A stretch of 64,000 nucleotides of DNA, from assembly GCA_965231765.1 (NCBI GenBank), contig OZ246887.1, forward strand, positions 2,666,001 to 2,730,000. The letters are read 5' to 3'. Below the pieces are notes generated by a model, which ran no database searches, was not told where the DNA came from, and was given only the letters and a program-made list of their open reading frames with translations. The translations under genes were made by a program, and so were the position numbers. Position 1 is the stretch's first letter, and the number at the start of each line of letters is the position of its first letter. The DNA comes from JAAXHF01 sp963665955. Its GTDB lineage: Bacteria > Desulfobacterota > Binatia > Bin18. Below, piece by piece: positions 44,503-53,596 of the stretch.

Positions 44503-44724
44503 CGTTATAGAATGCTCTGGCATAGAATTCCCTTTCTTTCTCGGCTACAGGCTAGCCTGAACCTTCTTCAAGCACAATGGACGTGACCTCTCAGTCCTTA
44601 TGCTCCACTATCTCCAGACAGACCACGCACAATCTCCACCGTTTCCAGGCTGGCGCGCACGACTTGGCCGACGATGTATTCTTCGTCGTCGAGGCGGTTT
44701 GGGTCGGAGTGGATGCCGCTGCGT
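44503..44724. repeat. Direct repeat copy 1, with tail of a restriction-modification gene
   Basis: 222 bp matching 45544-45774 with scattered mismatches and one 9-bp gap. On the minus strand 44724-44598 encodes the last about 40 residues of a protein like the type ISP enzyme (RSGIHSDPNR, then ETVEIVRGL), cut off upstream. Its left edge also contains the first seven codons (MPEHSIT) of a copy of the gene at 45178-45564. It is therefore debris of a duplicated locus. Confidence 0.8.
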
Positions 44725-44744
44725 GATCCAGGTTCATGAGATGA

Positions 44745-45171
44745 TCATCTATCAGAAGGAGGATGAATGCCCAGACTGATCCACATACTGCGTGCTTGAA
44801 CAATAGTCGGATGATTCATATTGAGGGCACTCACTGTAGCCCGTCCCGCCTGGGTTCGCCCTTGAATGTGTGTTCCATTACCCCTCCAAGTGAAGTGGCG
44901 TGACCACTTTTGAGTACGAGGATTGAAGAGGAGTACCAGACGCTCACTGATCGGGTCTCGATGATGCGTCCGTACGCCTTTCTGGAGATTGCAGCGAGCA
45001 TCAGGATAAGGCCAGATTGTTAAGTGTTGCTGGACCGCCAAGTGCTTCTGGAAATATGTGTTCTACATGTAAAGGACCACCAGTAATCAACTCCGGACTC
45101 TGGCAGTATTCATAACGATGGTGCGCCCGCTCAGCAACTCCTTCGCGTAACGCAGAGGGAATATACGCCAT
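44745..45171 (-). pseudogene. HNH endonuclease, frameshifted
   Basis: Starts MAYIPSALREGVAERAHHRYEYCQ and reads to HVEHIFPEALGGPATLNNLALS, where a TGA interrupts. One missing base restores RCNLQKGVRTHHRDP and LVLLFNPRTQKWSRHFTWRGNGTHI, the normal HNH continuation. The catalytic HVEH histidine and the two zinc cysteine pairs would be intact without the shift. It lies 6 bp after the helper gene at 45178-45564, a recurrent pairing in bacteria. Probably inactive unless the base loss is a sequencing error. Confidence 0.75.
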
Positions 45172-45177
45172 TCCACA

Positions 45178-45564
45178 TCACATGCCGGAGGCGCAGAGGT
45201 CCTCGGGAAGAGCGCTTCGCTGCTTGAGGAGTAACAAAGCCTTCGATTTGCGAAGAGTCAGCAGATCTTCCTGTTCAACAAGCTTGGCTGCTTCCTGTTG
45301 CTCGCTCTCGGTGAGGTTCCGTTGGCGTTGGGCAGTGAGCAAGTCTTGCAGTCGGCGGGTATGAACTGGAGGAACGGTAGTGTGGGCGACGTCGAGCAAC
45401 TCATCGTTCGATAACTCATCGAGTCCCATAAGTTCCTCTTCTGGAGCAGGATGTATCCAGGCCAACACGACCTCTTCGATTGCCTGTTGAGTTGTTTTTG
45501 CGACCTGCTGAGCTTGTCGGTAGATCGCATCAGGGAGTGTGAGCGTTATAGAATGCTCTGGCAT
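45178..45564 (-). CDS. Helper gene paired with HNH nuclease
   Basis: 128 residues, helical, MPEHSITLTLPDAIYRQAQQVAKTTQQAIEEVVLAW then DELSNDELLDVAHTTVP and a long Leu/Glu/Gln-rich helix. Such proteins commonly precede HNH nucleases of the type at 44745-45171, in an antitoxin-like arrangement. That role is inference. Confidence 0.6.
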   Translation of the reverse strand: MPEHSITLTLPDAIYRQAQQVAKTTQQAIEEVVLAWIHPAPEEELMGLDELSNDELLDVAHTTVPPVHTRRLQDLLTAQRQRNLTESEQQEAAKLVEQEDLLTLRKSKALLLLKQRSALPEDLCASGM

Positions 45565-45774
45565 CGGCTTCCCTTTCTTTCTCGGCTACAGGCTAGCCTG
45601 AACCTTCTTCAAGCACAATGGACGTGACCTCTCAGTCCTTATGCTCCAATATCTCCCGGCAAACCACGCACAATCTCCACCGTTTCCAGGCTGACACGCG
45701 CGACCTGGCCGACGAGGCGGACGATGTATTCTTCGTCGTCGGGGCGGTTGGGGTCGGAGTGGATGCCGCTGCGT
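45544..45774. repeat. Direct repeat copy 2
   Basis: 231 bp matching 44503-44724. It spans the start of the helper gene, the spacer and the last about 45 codons of the type ISP enzyme. The 9-bp difference removes three codons in copy 1. The repeat pair brackets the helper/HNH genes. Confidence 0.8.
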
Positions 45775-48698
45775 TTGTCGGTCTTGAGGCGGTATTGGTC
45801 AATGACCCACTCCAGGGCACTGCGGTTGCCGAGCCGATAGGCAAACACGTCGGGGGGAATCCCGGCCAGGGTGAGCGAGTCGTTGACCACAAGCGCCGTC
45901 TTGTCCTTGCTGAGCTTCATGCGGTCTACGCGGTATGACAGCGGCACGTCGTCCGATTCGATCCATTGCAGGTCATACGGCTCAAGGGCTTCGTAATCGA
46001 GATGCAGTTGGGCAAGCTGTTTGCCAGCGGAAGCGAACGCCTGAAAGTCCGGGGCAAACGGAATGCGGGGAAGCTCGCGTTTCAGATTGTCGGCGAACTT
46101 TTCCCGGTAGCCGGGATGGTGAAGCAGGCCATACACGTAATAGAAAATGTCCCATTTGGTCAGGTCTGGATTATTGTAATGATCTTGGAACTGTTTGAGT
46201 GACCAGTCGGAGATGTTTTCATGCCGGTTTGTGCCGTCTTCGTTGTAGACGTAGAAAGGGAAGCACTGGGCAGGGTCAGCGTAAAAGTTGAGGTCGGAAA
46301 TACTGTTAGACAATAGAACAGCGAACTCTTTTCGTCCGTACCCGCCTATTATAATGACCTGATTTTCTTCCTCCGTAGTAGAGTTTGGGAAGATGTTCGG
46401 AAATACCGCCCGGCGATGGTTCATTGCAGAATCAAAGAATAAGAAACGTTTTGTGAAAGGCCGATAAAGCGCATTCCGAACTTTCTCTACATCGAACTCT
46501 GCATATATCCCACGCGCAAATGTCTCCTTAAGCCGGCTGCTCCACTTGAGCTTCGATTCATCGTCGACAACGAAGTTGTCAACATCCTTCGGCATCTTTG
46601 CCCGCTTCCAACGGTCAATCTCGCTGTTGTATGTTTCAATGCTCCTTTGGACTTGGTCGGCCAGCTGCTCTTTATCAAAGCAATAGACCCACGCATCCCG
46701 ATTAGTATTTACACCGAGGGAAAAAGTTTTGAAAATCGCCTCTTCGTTTGCTCCCTTGTTCGCCTTTGCTTCTCGGCTCCCGATGGGGAGCATCGCTCGA
46801 AACTCGTCAGCGTGTGAAGGAAGAAGCCAGGTATGGTTCTCGTCTGGTTGTAGAGTCCGCCATTCAACTGCCGCAACATCCTGCTTCTTGGCTAGCCAAG
46901 ACAGCTTTTCTTCCTTGCGCCAGTCTTCGGGGACACGAGAGTAAAGCAAGTCACGGTTAGCGCGCTGCGTCTTACGAATAGCAACGGTAATGCCGACGCC
47001 GATTTGAATGCCAAATACGTTATGAGTTGTCCCGCTGAGCTTTGGATTCTCACGGACGTTGCCGTGCAGATCAATGTGGTAAATTCTTGTGAAGTCTTGA
47101 ATCAGATTTTTCCTCATGCCATCAAAGGCGATCTGATCGACAAAACTATTGTTTGTCACAAAGCACACGAGCCCGTCGCGCTTTTCCAGACGCTCCACAG
47201 CCCAGCAAAAGAACTTCACGTAGGGATCAGATAGCTTGTTTACGTTACTTGCTCTGGAATCTTTCGCATAGGTAACCCTGATGCGCTCATCTATGACCTT
47301 ATACTTCCGGTTCTTGTTGTTGTCGTTTTCGTTAATCTGTCCAACGTTATAGGGCGGGTTGCCGATAATAACGGTAATGGGTGCGGTCTTTTGGCGCTCT
47401 ACCCGCGCGGTGTTCTCTTCGGTCATAAACGCAAATTGCCGCTCGCTGTCCTCTGCCAGTTCGAGCGTGTCAACAAAGCACAGCCCGTCGAACGGCTCAT
47501 ACGAGCCAGTGCGTTCGTAATAGGCATGTTCGATGTTGAGCGCGGCAATGTAGTACGGCAGCAACATGACCTCGTTGGCAAAAAGTTGCTCGGTATACAC
47601 GCGTCTCAGGTCACGCTTGGGGATGCGCCGCAGGAGGTTGACGACAAAATTTCCTGTTCCCGTGCACGGGTCAAGAATATTCACTCCCGGATCGCTGAGT
47701 TGCTTGCCAAACTCGTCTTTCAGCACCTGCTCGACACTTGAACACATGAAATCCACAATCTCTTGCGGCGTGTAGACAATGCCGAGCGTGTCCGCAGCCT
47801 TGACCGAGTAGCCCTGAAAGAAGCGCTCATACACGGCGTTCAGGAAGTGTTGTTTCTCACTAAAATCCCCAATCGTCTGCGCTGCGGACTCGATAGCCAG
47901 ATAGAACGGGTCAAGCCGTTTCAGGAATTCATGTCGATTAAACGCCTTACTGACTAAGGCGTCGATGACTTTTTCTACCTCGCCAGCAATCACGTTGCGG
48001 CGGGTAAAATCCTGACTGTCAAAAATCGTCCGAATCAGCCGCTCGGTCAAAAGGTGCTGCACCAGCATCTCATCAACCGCGGATTCACTCACGTTAGGAT
48101 TCAACGAGTCCCGACACAGCTCAAAGAAGCTCGCAAACGCTTGCTTAAATCTGGCGTTGGTGGTGTGGGCCGCCTGGATGATCTGAACAAGACCGCGAGC
48201 CAGGTCTGGGACGCGCTGCTTGAAATCGTCCACCGCCGTGCTGAAGTCCTCGTGGGCAGGTTCGGTGTATGAGAAAAAGGTGATGAGCAGATTACTGAGT
48301 TGCTCTGGCTTGGTCAGATCAACCTGCATGGCAACCTGCCCGTTTTGGTACAGGTAGGCGCGTCGGGTGTCTTCAAAGATCGTGTTTGTCAGCAGATAGC
48401 CTTTGGCTATTTTCTTCTCAATCTCGGTTTCAAGGTTGTCTTTGGTGTCCTTGGCTTCCCAGTAGCCACGATTGAGAAAGTAATCATCGCGGAACGTTCC
48501 GTCAGGCCGGATAGAATCCTTTTGCAATTCTGGAATGAGCGTCCAGCCGATCCGCCGACCGGTCTCCGCAAGAAGATTCTGAAAGGCAGACCTCACCGCC
48601 CCTTCATGCGTCACGCCTTGCTTCTCGTAGGCGTCTAGGGCTGTGTAGTATTCCGTGATGTCTTTTGGTTTTGGTTTGGCAGTCAGTGCAGCCGGCAT
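45639..48698 (-). CDS. Single-chain restriction-modification enzyme (type ISP/IIG-like)
   Basis: 1019 residues from the ATG at 48698 behind GGGGAAG; the frame is open for about 120 codons further upstream but without family sequence. A PD-(D/E)xK nuclease region near 66-83 (RPDGTFRDDYF, then YWEAKD), a helical linker, and an N6-adenine methyltransferase with SAM motif I ILDPCTGTGNFVVNLL and catalytic NPPY (IIGNPPYNVG). The C-terminal half should hold target recognition. There is no helicase domain, so it is closer to type IIG/IIL than to LlaGI-like ISP enzymes. It methylates and cuts DNA as one polypeptide. Confidence 0.85.
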   Translation of the reverse strand: MPAALTAKPKPKDITEYYTALDAYEKQGVTHEGAVRSAFQNLLAETGRRIGWTLIPELQKDSIRPDGTFRDDYFLNRGYWEAKDTKDNLETEIEKKIAKGYLLTNTIFEDTRRAYLYQNGQVAMQVDLTKPEQLSNLLITFFSYTEPAHEDFSTAVDDFKQRVPDLARGLVQIIQAAHTTNARFKQAFASFFELCRDSLNPNVSESAVDEMLVQHLLTERLIRTIFDSQDFTRRNVIAGEVEKVIDALVSKAFNRHEFLKRLDPFYLAIESAAQTIGDFSEKQHFLNAVYERFFQGYSVKAADTLGIVYTPQEIVDFMCSSVEQVLKDEFGKQLSDPGVNILDPCTGTGNFVVNLLRRIPKRDLRRVYTEQLFANEVMLLPYYIAALNIEHAYYERTGSYEPFDGLCFVDTLELAEDSERQFAFMTEENTARVERQKTAPITVIIGNPPYNVGQINENDNNKNRKYKVIDERIRVTYAKDSRASNVNKLSDPYVKFFCWAVERLEKRDGLVCFVTNNSFVDQIAFDGMRKNLIQDFTRIYHIDLHGNVRENPKLSGTTHNVFGIQIGVGITVAIRKTQRANRDLLYSRVPEDWRKEEKLSWLAKKQDVAAVEWRTLQPDENHTWLLPSHADEFRAMLPIGSREAKANKGANEEAIFKTFSLGVNTNRDAWVYCFDKEQLADQVQRSIETYNSEIDRWKRAKMPKDVDNFVVDDESKLKWSSRLKETFARGIYAEFDVEKVRNALYRPFTKRFLFFDSAMNHRRAVFPNIFPNSTTEEENQVIIIGGYGRKEFAVLLSNSISDLNFYADPAQCFPFYVYNEDGTNRHENISDWSLKQFQDHYNNPDLTKWDIFYYVYGLLHHPGYREKFADNLKRELPRIPFAPDFQAFASAGKQLAQLHLDYEALEPYDLQWIESDDVPLSYRVDRMKLSKDKTALVVNDSLTLAGIPPDVFAYRLGNRSALEWVIDQYRLKTDKRSGIHSDPNRPDDEEYIVRLVGQVARVSLETVEIVRGLPGDIGA

Positions 48699-48911
48699 GG
48701 GTCTTCCCCCGCCACAGGAGCTGTATGCCCTCGAACAGCAGAGTTCAAGGCCCAAGAAAAGGGCACTCTTCAGCGTAAGGCCTACGGAGTCACGTGTTCG
48801 CTCCCCTGTGCTTATCGGCTGTGGTAGCTGCACTCTGTAACCTGAGGAATAGACAAACCCCGCCGGTCCATGGATAAATAGAGGGCCGGAGCAGCCACAT
48901 AAGGAGGGGAA

Positions 48912-50015
48912 ATGAAAGCACTCGTCGTTGGAGGTACTGGCCCAACCGGTCCGTTTATTGTCAATGGCCTGATCGAACGGGGATATGACGTCACAATTTT
49001 TCATCGTGGAACACATGAAATTCCTGAGATTCCGCCTGAGGTCGAACATATTCACGGCGACCCGCACTTTCGAGAAACCATCGATGAGGCATTAGGCGAC
49101 CGGACCTTTGACCTGGCCGTGGTGACCTATGGCCGTATCCGCTTTGTGGCTGAGGCTTTAGTCGGCAAAGTTGGCCGCTTTGTGGGAGTCGGAGGGGTCG
49201 CCAGCTATCGGGGCTATATGGACGCCTACGCGATCTTCCCACCCGGCTTGAAAGTCCCGATTCCAGAAGATGCGCCAGTGGTCGATAGTGAAGAAGAGCT
49301 GCGCTTTGCGTATCTGATTGCCCAGACTGAACAGGCAGTCATAGAGACACACCCAACTGCTGCCTACTTCCGGTATCCGTATGTCTATGGGGCGTACCAG
49401 CTTGTCCCTCGCGAGTGGAGTGTGATCCGGCGTATCCTGGATAAGCGACCGTATATTATTCTGCCGGAGGCCGGGTTGATGCTGTCCACCCACGGCTATG
49501 CTGGGAACTTGGCGCACGCCGTCTTGCTCGCCGTGGATAAGCCGGAAGCCTCAGCCGGGCAAATCTACAATTGTGGCGATGAGCAACAGCTCACCCTGCG
49601 TCAGGTCGTTGAAATCATCTCCAAAGAGATGAACTACGAGTGGGACATTGTCGGCATGCCGCATCATATTGCTCGTCCGTCCCATCCATACACGATGCAG
49701 CAAAGCCCGCATCATCGGGTTGTTGATCTGAGCAAGCTCAAGAACCAGCTCGGCTATACGGACCTGTACGCGGTCGAAGATGCCCTGGCCGAAACGGTCA
49801 AGTGGTATGTTGAGCACCAACCCGAACGGGGGGGAGAAATCGAACAACGGCTGCAAGATCCGTTTAATTATGAAGGCGAAGATCGCATTGTCGCAGCCTA
49901 CCAAGAAAGTATGGCCCGCTTAGAGGCGATTCCTTTTGAGGTCGCAGCAGATCGCCCACATCCGTATGCCCATCCGAAAGCACCTGGACAGACGCGGGAC
50001 CATAGGGACCGGTGA
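48912..50015 (+). CDS. NAD-dependent epimerase/dehydratase
   Basis: 367 residues, extended SDR. ALVVGGTGPTGPFIVNGLIERG binds the dinucleotide; YFRYPYVYGAYQLVPREW is the substrate part. The substrate is not clear. AAGGAGGGGA ribosome site. It is divergent from the restriction-modification gene. The next gene begins 1 bp after its stop. Confidence 0.85.
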   Translation: MKALVVGGTGPTGPFIVNGLIERGYDVTIFHRGTHEIPEIPPEVEHIHGDPHFRETIDEALGDRTFDLAVVTYGRIRFVAEALVGKVGRFVGVGGVASYRGYMDAYAIFPPGLKVPIPEDAPVVDSEEELRFAYLIAQTEQAVIETHPTAAYFRYPYVYGAYQLVPREWSVIRRILDKRPYIILPEAGLMLSTHGYAGNLAHAVLLAVDKPEASAGQIYNCGDEQQLTLRQVVEIISKEMNYEWDIVGMPHHIARPSHPYTMQQSPHHRVVDLSKLKNQLGYTDLYAVEDALAETVKWYVEHQPERGGEIEQRLQDPFNYEGEDRIVAAYQESMARLEAIPFEVAADRPHPYAHPKAPGQTRDHRDR

Positions 50016-50016
50016 C

Positions 50017-51342
50017 ATGAAACCAATCTTGATTCTCAAAACCGGCAATCTCCCACGCCGCGTTACCGAACAGCTTGGACCGTATGAACGAGCGTTCCTG
50101 AACCTGCTCGGTGACGAGCGGTGTGTGGTTGTTGATGCTCGTAAGGAGACACTGTCTGAGACGGATTGGGCTGGGATCATTGCCACTGGCTCGCCAGCGA
50201 GCACCTATGACGGCGAGGCGTGGATTGCTCAGAGTGAAGACTTCCTCAGACGAGCAGCCGACCAAGACGTACCGATCTATGGCATCTGCTTTGGGCATCA
50301 GCTTGTTGCCCAAGCCTTTGGCGGCACGGTCGAAAAGTGCCCACGCGGTTGGGAACTCGGAACGGTGACGTTACACCTGACCCCTGAAGGACAGTCTGAT
50401 CCGCTGTTCTCAGGTGGGCCTGAATCTTTTCTGGCGCAGATGAGTCATGGCGATGTCGTGACTGCTCTGCCGCCAGATGCCGTGGCTCTGGCTCAGAACG
50501 AACATTGGCCATACCAGGCATTTCGGCTCGGCGATCGCATCTGGGGCACCCAGTTTCACCCTGAGTTCACGGCAACGATTGTAGAGAACCTGATTCAGTC
50601 CTTGGCGACAGCCCTGCCCCCAGATGTGTTTCCTACCAAGCCAGCCAACGAGCCACTCCGAGAGTGGCTCCTCGCTACTGTTCGAGAGGCTCCGGTGGCG
50701 CAACGCTGCCTGGAAAAGTTTGCCCAGATAGGGGAGCAGGCCAGCGCGAAGCCTCGCGCCTGCTTCCACGGTTTCTTTTCGGAGGAGAAGAGCCGTCTAT
50801 GGGGGCTGACGTTAGAAATGAACAATTCTGGTGTAAAACACCCTAAAACCTGGTGTTTAATTGCTGAGAACCAGACGATCTGCCAAATGAACAGCGGCTA
50901 CCTGATGCCAAAGACTTTCAACTATCCAGCAAAAATCGAACGTGATGAAGACGGACGGTTTGTCGCCACGTTTCCAGACTTCGGGTGGGGGGCGACTGAT
51001 GGAGCAACCCTTGATGAAGCACTGACCGAGGCGCAGGACTTACTGCGGGAATTGATCGCGACGACGATCCGCGAGGGCCACGCCTTACCCGCCCCGTCGC
51101 GCGCCAGTAAGCGGCGGCCGTTAGTCATTCCGCCGTTGCAGATCGCGCTGAAAGCGGCCCTCTACGACGCCTATCGCCAGGCCAACATCTCGCAACGCAG
51201 CCTCGCCCGCGAGCTGAACATTGCGGAAAACGAGGTGCGACGGATGTTGAACCCGGACCATGCCACCAAGGCCGCCACCATCGACGCGGTGTTAGGGCGG
51301 CTCGGCGCCCGGATCTCCCTGACTGTTGATAAAGCGGCTTAG
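50017..51342 (+). CDS. Class I glutamine amidotransferase fused to a HicB-like antitoxin
   Basis: 441 residues from the ATG at 50017. Residues about 1-210 form a GATase1 domain: YGICFGHQLVAQAFGG with the nucleophile Cys, and TQFHPEF with the catalytic His. About 90 unrecognised residues follow, then from about 297 a HicB domain (FNYPAKIERDEDGRFVATFPDFGW, DGATLDEALTEAQDLL) with a C-terminal helix-turn-helix (ISQRSLARELNIAENEVRRMLNPDHATKAA). An internal ATG at 50905 would give HicB alone. A 7-bp inverted repeat (AAACACC/GGTGTTT, 50836-50858) lies at the junction. No HicA gene precedes it. The fusion looks like a gene end overrun by an incoming module. Confidence 0.75.
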   Translation: MKPILILKTGNLPRRVTEQLGPYERAFLNLLGDERCVVVDARKETLSETDWAGIIATGSPASTYDGEAWIAQSEDFLRRAADQDVPIYGICFGHQLVAQAFGGTVEKCPRGWELGTVTLHLTPEGQSDPLFSGGPESFLAQMSHGDVVTALPPDAVALAQNEHWPYQAFRLGDRIWGTQFHPEFTATIVENLIQSLATALPPDVFPTKPANEPLREWLLATVREAPVAQRCLEKFAQIGEQASAKPRACFHGFFSEEKSRLWGLTLEMNNSGVKHPKTWCLIAENQTICQMNSGYLMPKTFNYPAKIERDEDGRFVATFPDFGWGATDGATLDEALTEAQDLLRELIATTIREGHALPAPSRASKRRPLVIPPLQIALKAALYDAYRQANISQRSLARELNIAENEVRRMLNPDHATKAATIDAVLGRLGARISLTVDKAA

Positions 51343-51345
51343 GCG

Positions 51346-51375
51346 GTGCCCCTGGTGGAGAAGAGGCGGCTAGGC
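51346..51375 (+). repeat. Spacer repeat shared with the cassette array
   Basis: GTGCCCCTGGTGGAGAAG and the following GCGGCTAGGC form a 30-bp block that recurs at 54024-54053 with one mismatch. It lies just after the HicB end. A second block, AACGGACGTGGGCGG at 51429-51443, recurs at 52224-52238, and the similarity extends about 17 bp further in both. Confidence 0.85.
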
Positions 51376-51539
51376 TCCCCGCGCTCGAACGACTGGGGGG
51401 TGAGAGGAAAAACGGCGCGGGACGGCGAAACGGACGTGGGCGGAGATCCCAGGATCTGCTAAAAGAAGATGGCCTCGACAGCACGGGGCCCCGTCAGGAT
51501 GAGCAGCGGTGAAGAGGGAAAAGAGACACGGAGGATCAC

Positions 51540-52106
51540 ATGAGGAGAGATCAGGCCAGCGAAACCGAGACACAAGACAGGACACCGGCGCGGCACCAGG
51601 GGCCCGCCCCAGGGGCGAGAACCCGCCTGCGGGGTGGGCTGAGCGGGCCGGTGGTGGTGAGCATTGTCGTCCTCGCCCTCGTCGCCTGGGGTCGGCCGGC
51701 CCCCGCGGCGGATTGCGGGGACTGGAACACCAGGAGATTCTTCGAGACGGCGGCGCTCCGGCTGGTGCAGGAGTGTCTGGCGGCTGGGGCCGACCTGAAG
51801 GTGCGGGCCAAGTACGGGTCGACGCCCCTGCATTACGCGGCCGGGCTCACTGCCACCCCAGCCGTGATCGTCGCCCTGATCACGGCTGGGGCCGACCTGA
51901 CGGCGCGGGACAAGTACGGGCGGACGCCCCTCCACCGGGCGGCCGGGTCCAACCGCACCTCGTCCGTGATCGTCGCCCTACTTGACGCCGGGGCCGACCC
52001 CAAGGCGCGGACCGCGGACGGGCGGACGCCGTGGGATGTCGTGCAAGGAAACGCGGCCCTCAAGGACACCGCGGCGTGGTGGCGACTGAACGAAGGGCGC
52101 TTCTGA
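51540..52106 (+). CDS. Ankyrin-repeat protein with signal/anchor
   Basis: 188 residues behind CGGAGGATC. A hydrophobic segment (VVVSIVVLALVAWGRPAPA, about 40-58) acts as signal or membrane anchor. About four ankyrin-like repeats follow (DLKVRAKYGSTPLHYAAG, DLTARDKYGRTPLHRAAG, DPKARTADGRTPWDVVQG). The DNA is markedly more GC-rich than the flanks. It probably binds proteins in the periplasm. Confidence 0.75.
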   Translation: MRRDQASETETQDRTPARHQGPAPGARTRLRGGLSGPVVVSIVVLALVAWGRPAPAADCGDWNTRRFFETAALRLVQECLAAGADLKVRAKYGSTPLHYAAGLTATPAVIVALITAGADLTARDKYGRTPLHRAAGSNRTSSVIVALLDAGADPKARTADGRTPWDVVQGNAALKDTAAWWRLNEGRF

Positions 52107-52141
52107 GTCCCCGCCGCCACACCGCGGCCGCCGCGGTTATC

Positions 52142-52202
52142 TGCGCCCAGCGGGCACCGTGCCTGCTGGGCCGCATGTACGTCTGATAATCTTCTATTAT
52201 GT
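52142..52202 (+). repeat. Array site copy 1 with hairpin
   Basis: Hairpin 52145-52171 (GCCCAGCGGGCA with TGCCTGCTGGGC, one G-T pair, loop CCG), extended by TGC/GCA with one bulged C on the right arm. The 25-bp site follows at 52178-52202: TACGTCTGATAA, TCTTC core, TATTATGT. ATAAT and ATTAT form an imperfect palindrome, as in Xer dif sites. It precedes the proteasome-like module. Confidence 0.8.
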
Positions 52203-52292
52203 TCACTTTGTGTGTTGATACGGAACGGACGTGGGCGGGGACCGCAGAGTCTGCTAGGGTAGAGAGGGATGCCTGAGTCGAAAGGGAGCTAA

Positions 52293-53090
52293 ATGTCATT
52301 AGGAGTCGTCATCAAGGGACCAGAAGGTGTCGTACTAGCCGCCGATAGTCGAGTGACGCTCGAAGCGCAGCGCGGGAAGGATCGTCCTATCTCAGTGCAT
52401 TTCGACAATTCCACAAAGCTCCTCAGCTTCAATGGTCACCCGTATGTCGGGGCAGTGACTTATGGCGGGGCAGTCGTTGGATTACGCACGGCGCACAGCT
52501 ATATTCCCGAGTTCGAAAACGAACTTTCAGAAGCCCGAATTTCAGTGAATGAGTTTGCACAGAGATTAAGCGAATTCTTCTTGGCGCGCTGGAATGATGC
52601 TGTACAGAAAGAAGGGTTCACTGGGGCGGCCATGACATTTATTGTTGGTGGCTATAGTGAGGGGAAGCCATACGGAGAAGTCTTCCTTTTCTCAATTCCT
52701 AGCCAACGCGACCCCGCGCCGAGAAATTCTGGAGACAACGAATTTGGGATGACCTGGGGAGGGCAGTTGGAATTAGCAGCTCGTTTGATTAACGGCTATG
52801 ATCCAGCGCTCATCTCATTGCTGAAGAAAGAGTTGTCCCTTCAAGATACAACGCTTGCCGAACTCGAGAAAACCCTTCAAAAAAAGCTTCAATTCCCGAT
52901 CCCATACCAAGTATTGCCTTTACAGGATTGCGTCAATCTTGCGACATTGCTCATACGGACCACCATTTCAGCTCAGTCAGTTGGTGTCGGTATTCGCGGT
53001 GTAGGTGGCCCTATTGACGTTGCGACAATTACGCGGACCGATGGTCTACAGCTTGTTCAGGCAAAGAAAATTCAAGGAGAACGGCTGTAG
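52293..53090 (+). CDS. Proteasome-like Ntn-hydrolase
   Basis: 265 residues. The start MSLGVVIKGPEGVVLAADSRVTL matches proteasome beta/HslV N-termini, except that the residue after Met is Ser, the expected N-terminal nucleophile. Asp18 (17 in mature numbering) and Lys42 in STKLLSF fall in the positions of the catalytic D17 and K33, with an insertion between. It probably assembles into a barrel and cleaves peptides, but activity and partners are unknown. ATG behind AAGGGAG. The next gene is 21 bp downstream, likely co-transcribed. Confidence 0.8.
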   Translation: MSLGVVIKGPEGVVLAADSRVTLEAQRGKDRPISVHFDNSTKLLSFNGHPYVGAVTYGGAVVGLRTAHSYIPEFENELSEARISVNEFAQRLSEFFLARWNDAVQKEGFTGAAMTFIVGGYSEGKPYGEVFLFSIPSQRDPAPRNSGDNEFGMTWGGQLELAARLINGYDPALISLLKKELSLQDTTLAELEKTLQKKLQFPIPYQVLPLQDCVNLATLLIRTTISAQSVGVGIRGVGGPIDVATITRTDGLQLVQAKKIQGERL

Positions 53091-53111
53091 GGAAACAACA
53101 GGAGATCAATC

Positions 53112-53594
53112 GTGCGACTTGCTGAAACAGTGACTACGAAAAATTGGGAAGATAGGGAGTGGAAAATCCGACCCTCTCATTTTACTGTTATGGAAATCCC
53201 TCCTCCAGAAGATTATACCGCGCTACAACAACCACCGCCCGAATTCGACGAACTTAATCCTATCGGCGGATTTTTGCTTGAGTTAGAGAAAAGCGCTAGA
53301 AAGGCGCCAGGATCGCCAGGCGACATGGGCTGTATCTCTGTCTTACCAGACGCGGGTTATAGGCTCTTACAGCCTATTCCCGTCCTTCTAGAGCAGAGCG
53401 AAGAGGGAGAGTGGATGGCTTGCTTTGAGGAGGCGAATATCAGTATGTCGGGAATAGAACCAGAAGACGCCCGTCAGGCTCTTGCTGACGACATCGTAGA
53501 TGCCTTTGCACTATTTCTTGCGGAAGAAGAGACCCTAGGCCCTGAGCCGGTACAGCAACTTGCGGTCTTAAGGCGTTATCTCCAGCCTTGCTAA
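53112..53594 (+). CDS. HicB-like protein next to the proteasome-like hydrolase
   Basis: 160 residues from the GTG at 53112 behind AGGAG. The C-terminal part (VLLEQSEEGEWMACFEEANISMSGIEPEDARQALADDI) resembles the HicB partial RNase H fold. The N-terminal 90 residues are unrecognised. It lies between the hydrolase and a HicA-like gene, so an antitoxin or adaptor role is inferred. Confidence 0.6.
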   Translation: MRLAETVTTKNWEDREWKIRPSHFTVMEIPPPEDYTALQQPPPEFDELNPIGGFLLELEKSARKAPGSPGDMGCISVLPDAGYRLLQPIPVLLEQSEEGEWMACFEEANISMSGIEPEDARQALADDIVDAFALFLAEEETLGPEPVQQLAVLRRYLQPC

Positions 53595-53596
53595 CG

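Noticed and set aside
48699..49067. A 120-residue N-terminal extension of the restriction-modification enzyme
   Set aside because: It would overlap the divergent epimerase gene start and has no family sequence; the ATG at 48698 matches family starts.
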